The translations under genes and the position numbers were made by a program. From contig JADJOB010000002.1 of NCBI GenBank assembly GCA_016714025.1, forward strand, positions 2,709,656-2,773,655: 64,000 nucleotides of DNA, given 5' to 3'. The notes beneath the pieces were generated by a model that was given only the letters and a program-made list of their open reading frames with translations, made no database searches and was not told the origin of the DNA. This document shows, piece after piece, positions 28,539 through 38,292 of this stretch (position 1 is its first letter; each line of letters begins with the position of its first letter). This stretch comes from Saprospiraceae bacterium (GTDB lineage: Bacteria > Bacteroidota > Bacteroidia > Chitinophagales > Saprospiraceae).

Positions 28539-31500
28539 TTAAACCTTAGCTACTTGTTTCGTCAGCTTACTGGTTTCTTTTTTAATGGTGTATTTTAAAT
28601 TTTTTGTAAAGTCAATAACAATAGGCATAGCAACACAAATTGAAGAATATGTACCAATAATAATACCTATTATCATAGCGAAACAAAATCCTTTTGTACT
28701 TGAGCCCCCAAAGAAAAACAACAATATAATTGTCAACATGGTAGCCAAAGATGTATTGATGGTACGCGACAAGGTGGTATTAATAGCAGCGTTCACCAAT
28801 TCTTTATCTGACTTATCACTGTCCATTCTCAAAAATTCCCGGATCCTGTCGAATACGATAACGGTGTCATTCATTGAATACCCTATGATGGTCAATACCG
28901 CTGCAATCAATGTTTGGTCGACTTCCATTGCAAATGGCAAACGGCCATGAAATAAAGAGAATGCCCCCAATACCACAATAGTATCATGAAATAAAGCGAC
29001 AATAGAGCCCAAACTGTATTGCCATTTATAAAATCTGAATAGAATGTAAATAAATATTACTAAAAGTGATAATAAAATTGCCTTGTAAGCACTTGATTTA
29101 ATATCATCTGCGATTATGGGTCCAACCTTACTAAACGAAGCGATATGAGTGCTTGAGTTTTCGTTTTTAACAAAATCCTCATATTTTACATCTTCACCAG
29201 TTGCTTCATTGATCCCTTCGAGTAATTTATGATTTACACGATCAACAACATCATCACCTGTTTCATTAATTAAATAGGAAGTTGTAATGTTGTATGTATT
29301 TTTAGTATCTACACTTTTTACAACAGGATTTCCTTCGAGGCTTTTGGTTAAGGAATTTCTGAGTTTTTCTACATCAACGTTTTTATCAAAAGATACATTA
29401 TAAGAATAACCCCCTTTAAATTCGACACCTAATTCAAATCCTCTGGTAAAGAATGAAATAAAACTAATTATTATCAAAGTAAGCGAGAAAATGTAGTTGT
29501 ACTTTCTATGTCCAACCCAATCTATATTAATGTGTTTAAACGCTGTCTCTGTTATTTTACTTGAAAAACTCAATGCTTTTCCTTTGTTGATTGTCCACCA
29601 ATCTATAATAAGTCTGGAGACCAACACTGAGGTGAATAATGAAAAGATAATCCCAATGATCAATACAATGGCAAATCCTTTAATTGGACCTAGACCGTAA
29701 ATAAATAACACGATACAAGTCAATAAAGAGGTGACGTGTGAATCTATAATCGCAGAATACGAATGATAAAAACCTTTTTTAATTGCCTCTAAGTAGGTTC
29801 GGCCAGCAGCCATTTCTTCTTTGATACGCTCGTAGATAATAACGTTTGCATCAACCGCAATACCCATAGTCAAAACCAAACCGGCAATTCCAGGCAAGGT
29901 TAAAACAGTACCGAAGGAAGCAAGGGTTGCAAGAATAAACAACACGTTTAAAAACATGGCTACAATGGAAACAAATCCACCTCCGGTATAATAAACAACC
30001 ATAAAAGTCAAGACGAGGAAAAACCCACCCAATATCGACCACAATGATTTTACAATATTTTCTTTTCCCAAGGATGGACCCACCAAAGACTCCTGAACGA
30101 TTTTAGTTTTTGCAGGCAATTTTCCTACTTGCAAAATGTTTGCTAAATCTTTTGCTTCGTCGATGGTAAAGCTTCCTGAAATCTGAGAATTACCTCCCAA
30201 TATTGGCTCCCGTACACTTGGGCAGGATACAACTTCATCATCCAATAAAATGGCGATTTCTCTTTTATTATCATTGGCTGCCCGGGTGGTCATATCTCCC
30301 CAAATCTTTGACCCCTTATTGTCCATCGCCAAACTTACCACTACTTCACCAGTTACGTTATCCGGATTTGCTGAAGCTCTGGCAATATGCTCTCCATCCA
30401 AAGGAGCTGAAGATGCTCCCGGACGTTTTTTGATAGCATAAACTGCATAGGTAGTTGAAGTGGCATTATCCGTGGTGTTTTTAATTGGTTTATGATCCAA
30501 CCTAAATTCCATATCTGTTGGCAAAAATGCTTGTACTTCTTGCTTATTTACCAATTCTAAAAATCGACTTCTATTTGATTTTTCAACAGTTCCAATAATA
30601 GAATAAGCACCTGCTGCGCCTCCGGAAGGAGTGAAAATAGAGAGTAAAGGACCCTTATCAGACAATGGATCTGCTGTGCGGATTGTATCAGTACCTACTA
30701 AGGTTGAATCGATGCGATTTCCTAATGAATCCCGTTTATACTCGTATTTATCCTTTAAAGTATATTCATCTTTAATAACTGTAGAAGTATCTCCTTTTGC
30801 AAGGGCTTTCAATTTTTTATCTGCATTAATGATGGCTTCGTATACCCCCGGGTCAATGTTTCTATAAACTTCCCAGAACTCCAACTTGGCACTTGCCTGT
30901 AGGTATTTTCTGGCACGTTCCGGATTATCAATACCAGGTAATTCAACAACTATCATATCTCTGGCTTTATCCAAAGAGACGTTGGGTTGTGTAACTCCTA
31001 ATTTATCTATACGGTCTTTAAGACGTTTAAAAGTTAAATCAACGGTTTCGTCCGCAATCTGACGAAGAATACGGGCAACATCAATATCCGAAGATTCAAA
31101 GTTGATCCTATCTTTCATGGTAGAACTGCGTGAAAACAAAACGGCTAGTTTCTTTCCACCAGATTCCTTTTGATATTCCTGAACAAAAAGAGTAATAAAA
31201 TCCGTTTGGCTTGTTTTCATACGCTCAGAAGCGTTATGAATCGCTGTTTTAAAAGCGGGGTCCGGATTGTTATTGGATAAAGAAACCAACAATTCACTTA
31301 AATCAATTTGAAGAATGGAGCTCATGCCTCCTTTCAAATCCAGACCTAAAGCCAACTGCTGTTTCTTTAAATCGGAATACGTATACTCCTTAATAAGCGG
31401 AATCCTGAAAATTTTCTCACTTGAAAGTGAATCCAGGTATTTAATCCGATTTGCTTTTATCGCAGTTTGTTTTGCGAGATCATCCGTAATTGAAGCACTT

Positions 31501-31625
31501 TGTTCTTCAGCATACTGCTCTGCATCCCGCTCTACCTTGTTTGTTGGCAGGTAATAAATAAATTGCAAAACACAAACAAATATGATGGCGAATAAAAGCC
31601 ACTTCACAATTCCTTTCTCAGACAT
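28539..31625 (-). CDS. secDF: Fused protein translocase subunit SecDF
   Basis: 1028 residues, with SecD and SecF joined as usual in Bacteroidota. The SecD half has LGLDLKGGMSSILQIDL at about 92-108, a large periplasmic P1 region and an export-helix block with GIAVDANVIIYERIKEE. The SecF half begins near 690 with ELGVEFKGGYSYNVSF and later GYSMNDTVIVFDRIRE. SecDF uses the proton gradient to pull proteins through SecYEG. A strong terminator follows and a -7 promoter element precedes it, so it is probably transcribed alone. Confidence 0.96.
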   Translation of the reverse strand: MSEKGIVKWLLFAIIFVCVLQFIYYLPTNKVERDAEQYAEEQSASITDDLAKQTAIKANRIKYLDSLSSEKIFRIPLIKEYTYSDLKKQQLALGLDLKGGMSSILQIDLSELLVSLSNNNPDPAFKTAIHNASERMKTSQTDFITLFVQEYQKESGGKKLAVLFSRSSTMKDRINFESSDIDVARILRQIADETVDLTFKRLKDRIDKLGVTQPNVSLDKARDMIVVELPGIDNPERARKYLQASAKLEFWEVYRNIDPGVYEAIINADKKLKALAKGDTSTVIKDEYTLKDKYEYKRDSLGNRIDSTLVGTDTIRTADPLSDKGPLLSIFTPSGGAAGAYSIIGTVEKSNRSRFLELVNKQEVQAFLPTDMEFRLDHKPIKNTTDNATSTTYAVYAIKKRPGASSAPLDGEHIARASANPDNVTGEVVVSLAMDNKGSKIWGDMTTRAANDNKREIAILLDDEVVSCPSVREPILGGNSQISGSFTIDEAKDLANILQVGKLPAKTKIVQESLVGPSLGKENIVKSLWSILGGFFLVLTFMVVYYTGGGFVSIVAMFLNVLFILATLASFGTVLTLPGIAGLVLTMGIAVDANVIIYERIKEEMAAGRTYLEAIKKGFYHSYSAIIDSHVTSLLTCIVLFIYGLGPIKGFAIVLIIGIIFSLFTSVLVSRLIIDWWTINKGKALSFSSKITETAFKHINIDWVGHRKYNYIFSLTLIIISFISFFTRGFELGVEFKGGYSYNVSFDKNVDVEKLRNSLTKSLEGNPVVKSVDTKNTYNITTSYLINETGDDVVDRVNHKLLEGINEATGEDVKYEDFVKNENSSTHIASFSKVGPIIADDIKSSAYKAILLSLLVIFIYILFRFYKWQYSLGSIVALFHDTIVVLGAFSLFHGRLPFAMEVDQTLIAAVLTIIGYSMNDTVIVFDRIREFLRMDSDKSDKELVNAAINTTLSRTINTSLATMLTIILLFFFGGSSTKGFCFAMIIGIIIGTYSSICVAMPIVIDFTKNLKYTIKKETSKLTKQVAKV

Positions 31626-31658
31626 ATGTAAAAATTCTTAATTTTTTGGAAAACGTCG

Positions 31659-31666
31659 CAAATATA
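31659..31666 (-). promoter_or_regulatory. Bacteroidota -7 promoter element for secDF
   Basis: The minus strand reads TATATTTG, an exact TAnnTTTG match, 33 bases upstream of the secDF ATG. Confidence 0.55.
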
Positions 31667-31768
31667 GTGCTTCCAAGTGAATTGAGATTGATTTTCAGGA
31701 TTTTCCTATGGTTTATTTTAAAGCTTATTATTATTATGTACTTAATTTATAAGATATTATATAAATTT

Positions 31769-34066
31769 TTAAAACGTATATGTTCCGCGGAGGGTTAAAT
31801 TTCTAGGGGCATTCAGAATTCCGGGTCTTACACTATAGTCTTCATTGAACAAATTATCCACATTTACCTGAAGGTCCAAATGGGTAAAATGATAGCCCAT
31901 TCTAAAGTCATAAACCCTATATCCATGATTGTGGGTCGTTCGATAATCCTTTATCCCTTTAATAAATGCATTCAATTCAAACAACCAATCAACGGCATGC
32001 ATATGGGATGCATAATTAAATGCCAGACCCATATACAAGGACTTATAGTCCACTTGAATATCCGATCGGAAGAGATGTTTAGAACGGTACTTCAAAATAT
32101 TTTCATCAGAAGACGAGTTAGCAGCATTTTGTTTGGCCCTGGAAGCAGTATCCCGCCCATTGATAGGTAATTGTTTGCCTGCTAGATCAAATTCCAGATA
32201 CTTTGGATTGATGTAGGTATATCCTCCTCCAAAAGTTAGTTTCACCTCACCAATTTGCTTTCTGGCCAATAATTCCAGCTCAAACCCTCTGATATCTGTA
32301 TCCCCAATATTTCTGGATTGAAATTGCAATTGGTTATTCAAAACAAATTCCATCATGTCATAATAGCGCGATTGGAATACTGAAAAATCAATCAAGCCCT
32401 CCAGATTTCCAAATTTTAGCAATTGCTTAATTCCAAGCTCAAAGCTTGAACCTCGTTCTGAATGCAGATTTGGATTTGGGACAATGCTTAATCCTCCTGC
32501 TTTTGTGCTTATAAATTTTTCAGCTATGGTTGGAAACCGGTATCCCTGACCATAGGATCCCCTCAAATAAGTTGCTTTAAATACCCTGTAATTGAAACCA
32601 AATCGAAATAAAGTAGTGTCCTCTGTGACTTTTGGATCAATGGTTACTCCTGAAAGCGTTTCAGGTCCATTGATTTGATATGACTCGTATCGCAGGCCTC
32701 CAATTAAAATGAGCCGACTAAATAAACTTTTTTCAATCTGACCAAAGAAAGCCAGATTCCTGTGCGTAAAGCGGGCATCGCTGTATAGCTCAGCAATTGT
32801 CCAGGATTGGGTATACAAGGTTCCGGCTAAACATTGCAATCCCAATTTTTTAAACGATTTTCCAATTTGGTATTCTGTGTAAATATTGTTGCTTTTATTT
32901 TCCTGGTTATTGTCTGCTCCATTAAAAACATGATAAAATCTGGTTTTAAGTTTATGCTGGAACCCATTTTTGCTATCATAATTCAAAGAAGGATCTATTG
33001 TAAATCTTATTTTGTTACTCGAACTGGAAGATCCCGGCGCGCCTTCAAAATAGCCATTGTCTTTCCAATAGAAAAAACTTGAACTTTCTCCTTGATTATA
33101 ATTTAGTCCTAAATTAAGGGTAAACCGGTCATGAATGCGTTTACGAACTAATAAATGGATCCGTCCATTTTTAGAATCATGTTCTTTGTTATACCCTGTT
33201 TTACTTGTAAAACTCATGCTTGCAGACAGATCAGCCCAGCTGTATCTTTTACGATGTACAAAATTTACAATTCCTTCATAAGGAATTGCCGCCACACTGT
33301 CTTTTCCCCACCATTGTTTTCCACTTGATGGATTTAAATAGACTTTTGGAACAAAAGAAATACTTGTATAGGGGTCCGAGCCAGGAAAATTGGTCCTGAA
33401 ATGGATGATCCCATTCATTGCAGAGCTTCCATAAAGGGATGAAGATGCTCCTTTTAAAATTTCAATTTGCCCTAAATTTTCCAAAGGCAGATCATCCCAG
33501 TTAGGATACCCAGCATCAGGATTTAAAACAGGTAAGTCATCCAACAATAACAAAACCCTGCTTCCAGCTCCATAAGAATATCCAGATCCGCCTCTAATAT
33601 TTGCCTGACCGTCAATGATCTGGACACCAGGTACCCGGTCTAACAATTGCGCACAACTGTTTGTGCTTAAGCGATCTGTCAAGGATGTTTTGATGACGCT
33701 AATAGAAACCGGTGATTCTTCTAAAGGTTTCTCGAATCGGGAAGATGTAATCACGGTTGTGTTAAGGAGATACGATTCAGGTTCCAATTCAATCATCAGA
33801 TCGCTTTGATCATTAAGTGAGAGAATAAATTCTTTATAACCAACCATTTTAAAAAATAATGTCCGTATACTATCTGGCAATTCAATTTCAAATTTTCCAA
33901 AATCATCTGTAAATACCGCCAGCTTGCTGGCAGCCACGGTTACTCCCTGCAATTCTGCTCCATTTCTAATATCTACAACTTTACCTGAATACGTGCGTGT
34001 TTGGGCAGACAAAAAGTTTAACAACAGGAAACCAATGAATCCGGAATAAAGTATTTTCTTTGTCAT
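31769..34066 (-). CDS. TonB-dependent outer-membrane receptor
   Basis: 765 residues. A signal peptide (about 1-21) is followed by a carboxypeptidase-regulatory-like domain (25-100), a plug domain with VPGVQIIDGQANIRGGSGYSYG and GQIEILKGASSSLYGSSAMNG, and a beta-barrel ending in the aromatic NLTLRGTYTF. Such receptors take up siderophores, vitamin B12 or glycans using TonB energy. No SusD-like partner is adjacent, which favours a metal complex or cofactor as ligand (inference). Confidence 0.92.
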   Translation of the reverse strand: MTKKILYSGFIGFLLLNFLSAQTRTYSGKVVDIRNGAELQGVTVAASKLAVFTDDFGKFEIELPDSIRTLFFKMVGYKEFILSLNDQSDLMIELEPESYLLNTTVITSSRFEKPLEESPVSISVIKTSLTDRLSTNSCAQLLDRVPGVQIIDGQANIRGGSGYSYGAGSRVLLLLDDLPVLNPDAGYPNWDDLPLENLGQIEILKGASSSLYGSSAMNGIIHFRTNFPGSDPYTSISFVPKVYLNPSSGKQWWGKDSVAAIPYEGIVNFVHRKRYSWADLSASMSFTSKTGYNKEHDSKNGRIHLLVRKRIHDRFTLNLGLNYNQGESSSFFYWKDNGYFEGAPGSSSSSNKIRFTIDPSLNYDSKNGFQHKLKTRFYHVFNGADNNQENKSNNIYTEYQIGKSFKKLGLQCLAGTLYTQSWTIAELYSDARFTHRNLAFFGQIEKSLFSRLILIGGLRYESYQINGPETLSGVTIDPKVTEDTTLFRFGFNYRVFKATYLRGSYGQGYRFPTIAEKFISTKAGGLSIVPNPNLHSERGSSFELGIKQLLKFGNLEGLIDFSVFQSRYYDMMEFVLNNQLQFQSRNIGDTDIRGFELELLARKQIGEVKLTFGGGYTYINPKYLEFDLAGKQLPINGRDTASRAKQNAANSSSDENILKYRSKHLFRSDIQVDYKSLYMGLAFNYASHMHAVDWLFELNAFIKGIKDYRTTHNHGYRVYDFRMGYHFTHLDLQVNVDNLFNEDYSVRPGILNAPRNLTLRGTYTF

Positions 34067-34106
34067 TTAAAATTCTTAACTTGCATTAAAATATACCTCG
34101 TCAAAT

Positions 34107-34880
34107 ATGAAGCATTTTTACCTGATCATCTTGAATTTCTTTATCGTTTGTTCCCTACAATCGCAAAATTGTTTGCCTGACTCGATTTATAGAGATTCTT
34201 CTGCAGGAGTTTATCCTAAACCTGTCAGCCCTACGAATCCCAATGGAGGCATTAATAAAAAGGCATGTATCAACAAACCTTATGAATTTGTATTTACTGT
34301 CGTGGTACCAGATACTGTCGTGGTTCCGGCATTTCCATCTCCAATTGCGTTGGAAAAAGTAGCCATCGATACGGTAAACGCAATAACTGGATTGCCTAAA
34401 GGAATTAGTTACGCATGCAATCCTCCCGATTGTGTTTTTAATAAAAATACTTCAGGTTGTTTGGTTTTACGAGGAACTGCTACAACTGATAACACACCGG
34501 GAGATTTTAAACCCATCATTAAAATGACTTTAACGATTAATTTAGGCATCCCTTTTCCATACGTAACCGAATATCCCGGCCCGGCTTTTCCAGGTGAGTA
34601 TATATTAACTCTTGTATCCGAACAAGACTGCGCATCAGCAAGCCATCAGGAAGATTTAGTTATTAATTATTGGTTCCCAAATCCAAGCAGTGGGCAATTG
34701 ACGAATAAATCCAATTCCATCGAACAAATTAAAGTAATGGATACTCAGGGACGTATTATTCAATTTAATAAAAATTCAAAGAATACCATTGATTTGAACA
34801 TGTTAAACAATGGCGGATTATTTTACATTCAGTGGATAGACGGTTCAAAATTACTAACCCAACAAATTGTAATTAAATAA
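34107..34880 (+). CDS. Secreted T9SS cargo protein of unknown function
   Basis: 257 residues with a signal peptide (about 1-19, ending QSQ). The middle is a beta-rich, Cys-containing region (CNPPDC, KNTSGC). A C-terminal T9SS type A domain begins near 187 with YWFPNPSSGQL and ends LTQQIVIK. I do not recognise the central domain. It is divergent from the TonB receptor with a 40-base gap. Confidence 0.75.
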   Translation: MKHFYLIILNFFIVCSLQSQNCLPDSIYRDSSAGVYPKPVSPTNPNGGINKKACINKPYEFVFTVVVPDTVVVPAFPSPIALEKVAIDTVNAITGLPKGISYACNPPDCVFNKNTSGCLVLRGTATTDNTPGDFKPIIKMTLTINLGIPFPYVTEYPGPAFPGEYILTLVSEQDCASASHQEDLVINYWFPNPSSGQLTNKSNSIEQIKVMDTQGRIIQFNKNSKNTIDLNMLNNGGLFYIQWIDGSKLLTQQIVIK

Positions 34881-34908
34881 TTTGGCAATACCTAAGATGC
34901 TTTTGATT

Positions 34909-34936
34909 CTATTAAACTAAATATTTAGTTTAATAG
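34909..34936. terminator. Perfect 28-bp palindrome, possible bidirectional terminator
   Basis: CTATTAAACTAAAT is followed immediately by its exact reverse complement. The site lies between the 3' ends of two convergent genes, so a bidirectional terminator is the simplest role. It is AT-rich and has no loop, so it could instead bind a protein dimer. Confidence 0.45.
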
Positions 34937-35024
34937 CCTATTATTATTTTCAAAAAAGGCTTAGGCGAAGAATTGGTAATTAGATTGATTTTTAGCTTAT
35001 TTATTAAACAGGCAATTCAATTTA

Positions 35025-35510
35025 TTATTCTTCTTCATCAAGTTCATCATAGAATATTGGATCAATCATTGGTAAACCAATAAACATACTTTCTTCCTTA
35101 CTTACAGACATCATCCTTAAAATACCTCCAGAAGCTCTTGCAATTTGTTCAGCATATGCTATAAAAGATGAATACAATTGACTGGCAGTACGCATATTTA
35201 ATTTGATGAAAATATCATTTATTGCCACTAATTTTTTAGAAATTTCACGACTTCTGGAATCTGCATCTTTAGGAAGCGTACTTAAGAATTTATCAAACAA
35301 TGCACTGTATTGTGAGTCCACATCTTTATAGTAAGGTTTCAAATCAAAATGATTACTATAACTCCTGATTCTTACAATTTTTTCGGCCCATGCTTTTTCA
35401 TTAAGGTCAATATCATTATCAGCCCCGGCAATTAAAATCGCAATCAGTGGAATGGCTTCAATAAGAGTTTGGTACTCTTCGTCTTTTAGAGCTCTAAATG
35501 CTGAAATCAT
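35025..35510 (-). CDS. Hypothetical helical protein, possibly TerB-like
   Basis: 161 residues, mostly alpha-helical and soluble, with an acidic C-terminus (YDELDEEE). The N-terminal segment IPLIAILIAGADNDIDLNEKAW resembles the acidic metal-binding helix of TerB-like proteins, but the match is weak. It lies between the palindrome at 34909 and the divergent mutS. Function unknown. Confidence 0.6.
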   Translation of the reverse strand: MISAFRALKDEEYQTLIEAIPLIAILIAGADNDIDLNEKAWAEKIVRIRSYSNHFDLKPYYKDVDSQYSALFDKFLSTLPKDADSRSREISKKLVAINDIFIKLNMRTASQLYSSFIAYAEQIARASGGILRMMSVSKEESMFIGLPMIDPIFYDELDEEE

Positions 35511-35624
35511 AACATCAGTTTTTGATAAATCGGTACAAAACGTATTACAAATCTAAAACGAAATTTGAAGCCATGTAAATTTTTTTAATTAGATTTTGAC
35601 TTCTTGCCGTATAAAGATACACGT

Positions 35625-35632
35625 TATATTTG
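35625..35632 (+). promoter_or_regulatory. Bacteroidota -7 promoter element for mutS
   Basis: TATATTTG matches TAnnTTTG, 51 bases upstream of the ATG at 35683. It lies inside the longer reading frame that begins at a TTG (35596), which favours the ATG start. Confidence 0.5.
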
Positions 35633-35682
35633 TGGCAAATCACAAATTGAAAGGAGAAGCACTCTTATTTGAAATCAATACA

Positions 35683-38259
35683 ATGACTCCATTGATGGAG
35701 CAGTATTACACGATGAAGGCAAAGCATCCAGATGCGATCCTTTTATATCGAGTGGGCGACTTTTATGAAACATTTGGAGAAGATGCAATTACAACATCCA
35801 AAGTCCTGGGGATCGTTTTAACCAAAAGAAACAATGGTGGCTCTGATATCGAGTTGGCAGGTTTTCCCTACCATTCCTTGGATGCATACCTTCCTAAATT
35901 GGTTCGGGCTGGCTATCGGGTTGCGATCTGCGAACAATTAGAAAAGCCTAGTAAAGGCAAAAAAATAGTCAAAAGAGGAATAACTGATGTCATCACCCCG
36001 GGAATTACCTATGATGATAAATTACTTGACCACAGAAAAAATAATTTTCTTGCAGCTTTATATATTGACGTCAATGGAATTGGCATTTCACTTGCGGATG
36101 TTTCAACCGGAGAGTTCTATTTATCCCAGGGACCTTTAGAATATATACAAAAGCTTCTGGAAAGCTTTCAGCCTTCCGAAATTATTCTAGCAAGATCAAA
36201 AACCGGATTTTTCGATGCAAATTTTAATGAACATTACTATACCTATCCATTAGAAGACTGGATCTTTCAATTAGATTTTTCAAGAGAAAAATTATTGAGA
36301 CATTTTAATGTAAGCAGTCTAAAAGGCTTTGGTGTTGATGAATATCTATCAGGTCAAATAGCCGCAGGGGCAATCATTTATTATCTTGAATTGACCGAAA
36401 CTAAAAACCCAAATCATTTATCGCACATCAGTCGCTTGGCGAGTGATGAATTTGTATGGATGGATCGGTTTACTATAAAAAACCTGGAACTGATTGATTC
36501 ACTTCATCCGGAGGGAAAGAGCTTATTAAATATATTGGACCATAGCCTGACGCCTATGGGCTCCAGATTGATGCGAAAATGGATCGTAATGCCTTTGTTG
36601 CAAATTGAGCGAATTGAAAGAAGGCATCAAATGGTTGATTCCTTTTTAAAAGCAGTCGACTTGGAAGATGATTTGTTTCAAACTTTAAATCATTTTGGTG
36701 ATCTGGAAAGGTTGGTTTCAAAAATTCCACTTAGGCGAATCAATCCCAGAGAAATTAATCACATACTAAAAAGCCTGTTAAAACTTTTACCACTTCGTGC
36801 TATTTTGCAACAACATGAAAGTACAGGTTTAAAATTACTTGCTGAAAAGATTCAGGAATGCGCCAGCCTGGCACAACTAATTTCCGGACAACTGCATCCA
36901 GATGCACCCAATCAAATAAATAAAGGAGGTATTTTTATTGAGGGCTTTTCGAAAGAGCTGGATGAATTAAAATACATTTTACATCACAGCAAAGATTTAC
37001 TTTTAGAAATTCAGAAAAAAGAAATCCTCAACACCGGGATTACTAATTTAAAAATAGGTTATAACTCTGTATTTGGCTATTTCCTGGAAGTAACTAATAA
37101 ATTTAAAAACCAAGGGCTCGTCCCAGATCATTGGGTTCGCAAGCAAACCATGTCCACAGGGGAACGCTATGTCACAGATGAATTAAAAAAACTTGAAGTA
37201 AAGATTCTTGGTGCTGAAGAACGTATCATTCAATTAGAGGAAGAATTATTTGAAAAATTAGTGGACCAGTTGCAGGAGTATTTAATTCCATTACAGCAAA
37301 ACGCATATGTTATTGCTGAAGTGGATGTCTTGTTTTCATTTGCCAGAACTGCTAAAACCAATGCATATTGCAAGCCTCAGGTTGATGACAGTCAAATAAT
37401 AGATATTAAAGACGGTCGGCATCCGGTTATTGAAAGGCAAATGATAAGTGGTGAAACTTACATTCCAAATGATATTTACCTGGATTCAGATCAACAACAA
37501 ATTCTGATGATAACCGGTCCAAACATGTCAGGAAAGTCTGCCATCTTGCGACAAACAGCGCTGATTGCTCTTATGGCTCAAATTGGTTCCTTTGTTCCTG
37601 CTCGTGAAGTTACTTTGGGATATATCGATCGTGTTTTTACACGAGTAGGCGCAAGTGACAATATTTCTTCCGGAGAATCCACCTTTATGGTAGAAATGAA
37701 TGAAACTTCTTCCATTTTAAATAATCTATCAAACCGATCGCTCATCTTACTGGATGAAATTGGACGAGGTACCAGTACTTATGATGGCATTTCATTAGCC
37801 TGGGCAATCGCAGAATATTTGCATGAAATTCCAGAGCGAAGAGCTAAAACTTTGTTTGCCACACACTATCATGAATTAAATGAATTGAGTGCTTACTTAC
37901 CAAGAATTAAAAATTTTCATGTTGCCACTCAAGAGTTAAATAAAAAAGTGCTTTTTCTTCGTAAATTAATGCCAGGTGGCAGTGAACACTCCTTTGGAAT
38001 TCATGTAGCTCAAATGGCCGGAATGCCGCAAGCCGTTTTACAACGTGCTGAAGAAATTCTCAGCGACCTGGAAGAAAAACGGGGCAACCAGGAACACATA
38101 GTAATTTCAGAAAACACCCGGAAATCAAGCATTCAAATGCAAGAAACTCCTACAAATTCGCACAAAGAATTAGTTGATTTATTGAAATCACTTGACATAC
38201 AAACCATGACTCCCATCGACTGTATGATGAAATTGATTGAACTAAAAAAGAAGCTCTAA
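35683..38259 (+). CDS. mutS: DNA mismatch repair protein MutS
   Basis: 858 residues from the ATG at 35683 (MTPLMEQYYTMKAKHPDA). The mismatch-recognition motif YRVGDFYETFGEDA has the Phe-x-Glu that stacks on the mismatch. The ATPase domain has Walker A GPNMSGKSAILRQTA and Walker B LILLDEIGRGTSTYDG, followed by FATHYHEL. MutS recognises mispairs and recruits MutL, which is not in the window. Confidence 0.96.
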   Translation: MTPLMEQYYTMKAKHPDAILLYRVGDFYETFGEDAITTSKVLGIVLTKRNNGGSDIELAGFPYHSLDAYLPKLVRAGYRVAICEQLEKPSKGKKIVKRGITDVITPGITYDDKLLDHRKNNFLAALYIDVNGIGISLADVSTGEFYLSQGPLEYIQKLLESFQPSEIILARSKTGFFDANFNEHYYTYPLEDWIFQLDFSREKLLRHFNVSSLKGFGVDEYLSGQIAAGAIIYYLELTETKNPNHLSHISRLASDEFVWMDRFTIKNLELIDSLHPEGKSLLNILDHSLTPMGSRLMRKWIVMPLLQIERIERRHQMVDSFLKAVDLEDDLFQTLNHFGDLERLVSKIPLRRINPREINHILKSLLKLLPLRAILQQHESTGLKLLAEKIQECASLAQLISGQLHPDAPNQINKGGIFIEGFSKELDELKYILHHSKDLLLEIQKKEILNTGITNLKIGYNSVFGYFLEVTNKFKNQGLVPDHWVRKQTMSTGERYVTDELKKLEVKILGAEERIIQLEEELFEKLVDQLQEYLIPLQQNAYVIAEVDVLFSFARTAKTNAYCKPQVDDSQIIDIKDGRHPVIERQMISGETYIPNDIYLDSDQQQILMITGPNMSGKSAILRQTALIALMAQIGSFVPAREVTLGYIDRVFTRVGASDNISSGESTFMVEMNETSSILNNLSNRSLILLDEIGRGTSTYDGISLAWAIAEYLHEIPERRAKTLFATHYHELNELSAYLPRIKNFHVATQELNKKVLFLRKLMPGGSEHSFGIHVAQMAGMPQAVLQRAEEILSDLEEKRGNQEHIVISENTRKSSIQMQETPTNSHKELVDLLKSLDIQTMTPIDCMMKLIELKKKL

Positions 38260-38292
38260 CCAATACGAAGAGCTCAATACAAAAGCAATTTG

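Noticed and set aside
35596..35682. 29-codon extension of MutS from a TTG
   Set aside because: The extension spans the TATATTTG promoter element and lacks family similarity.
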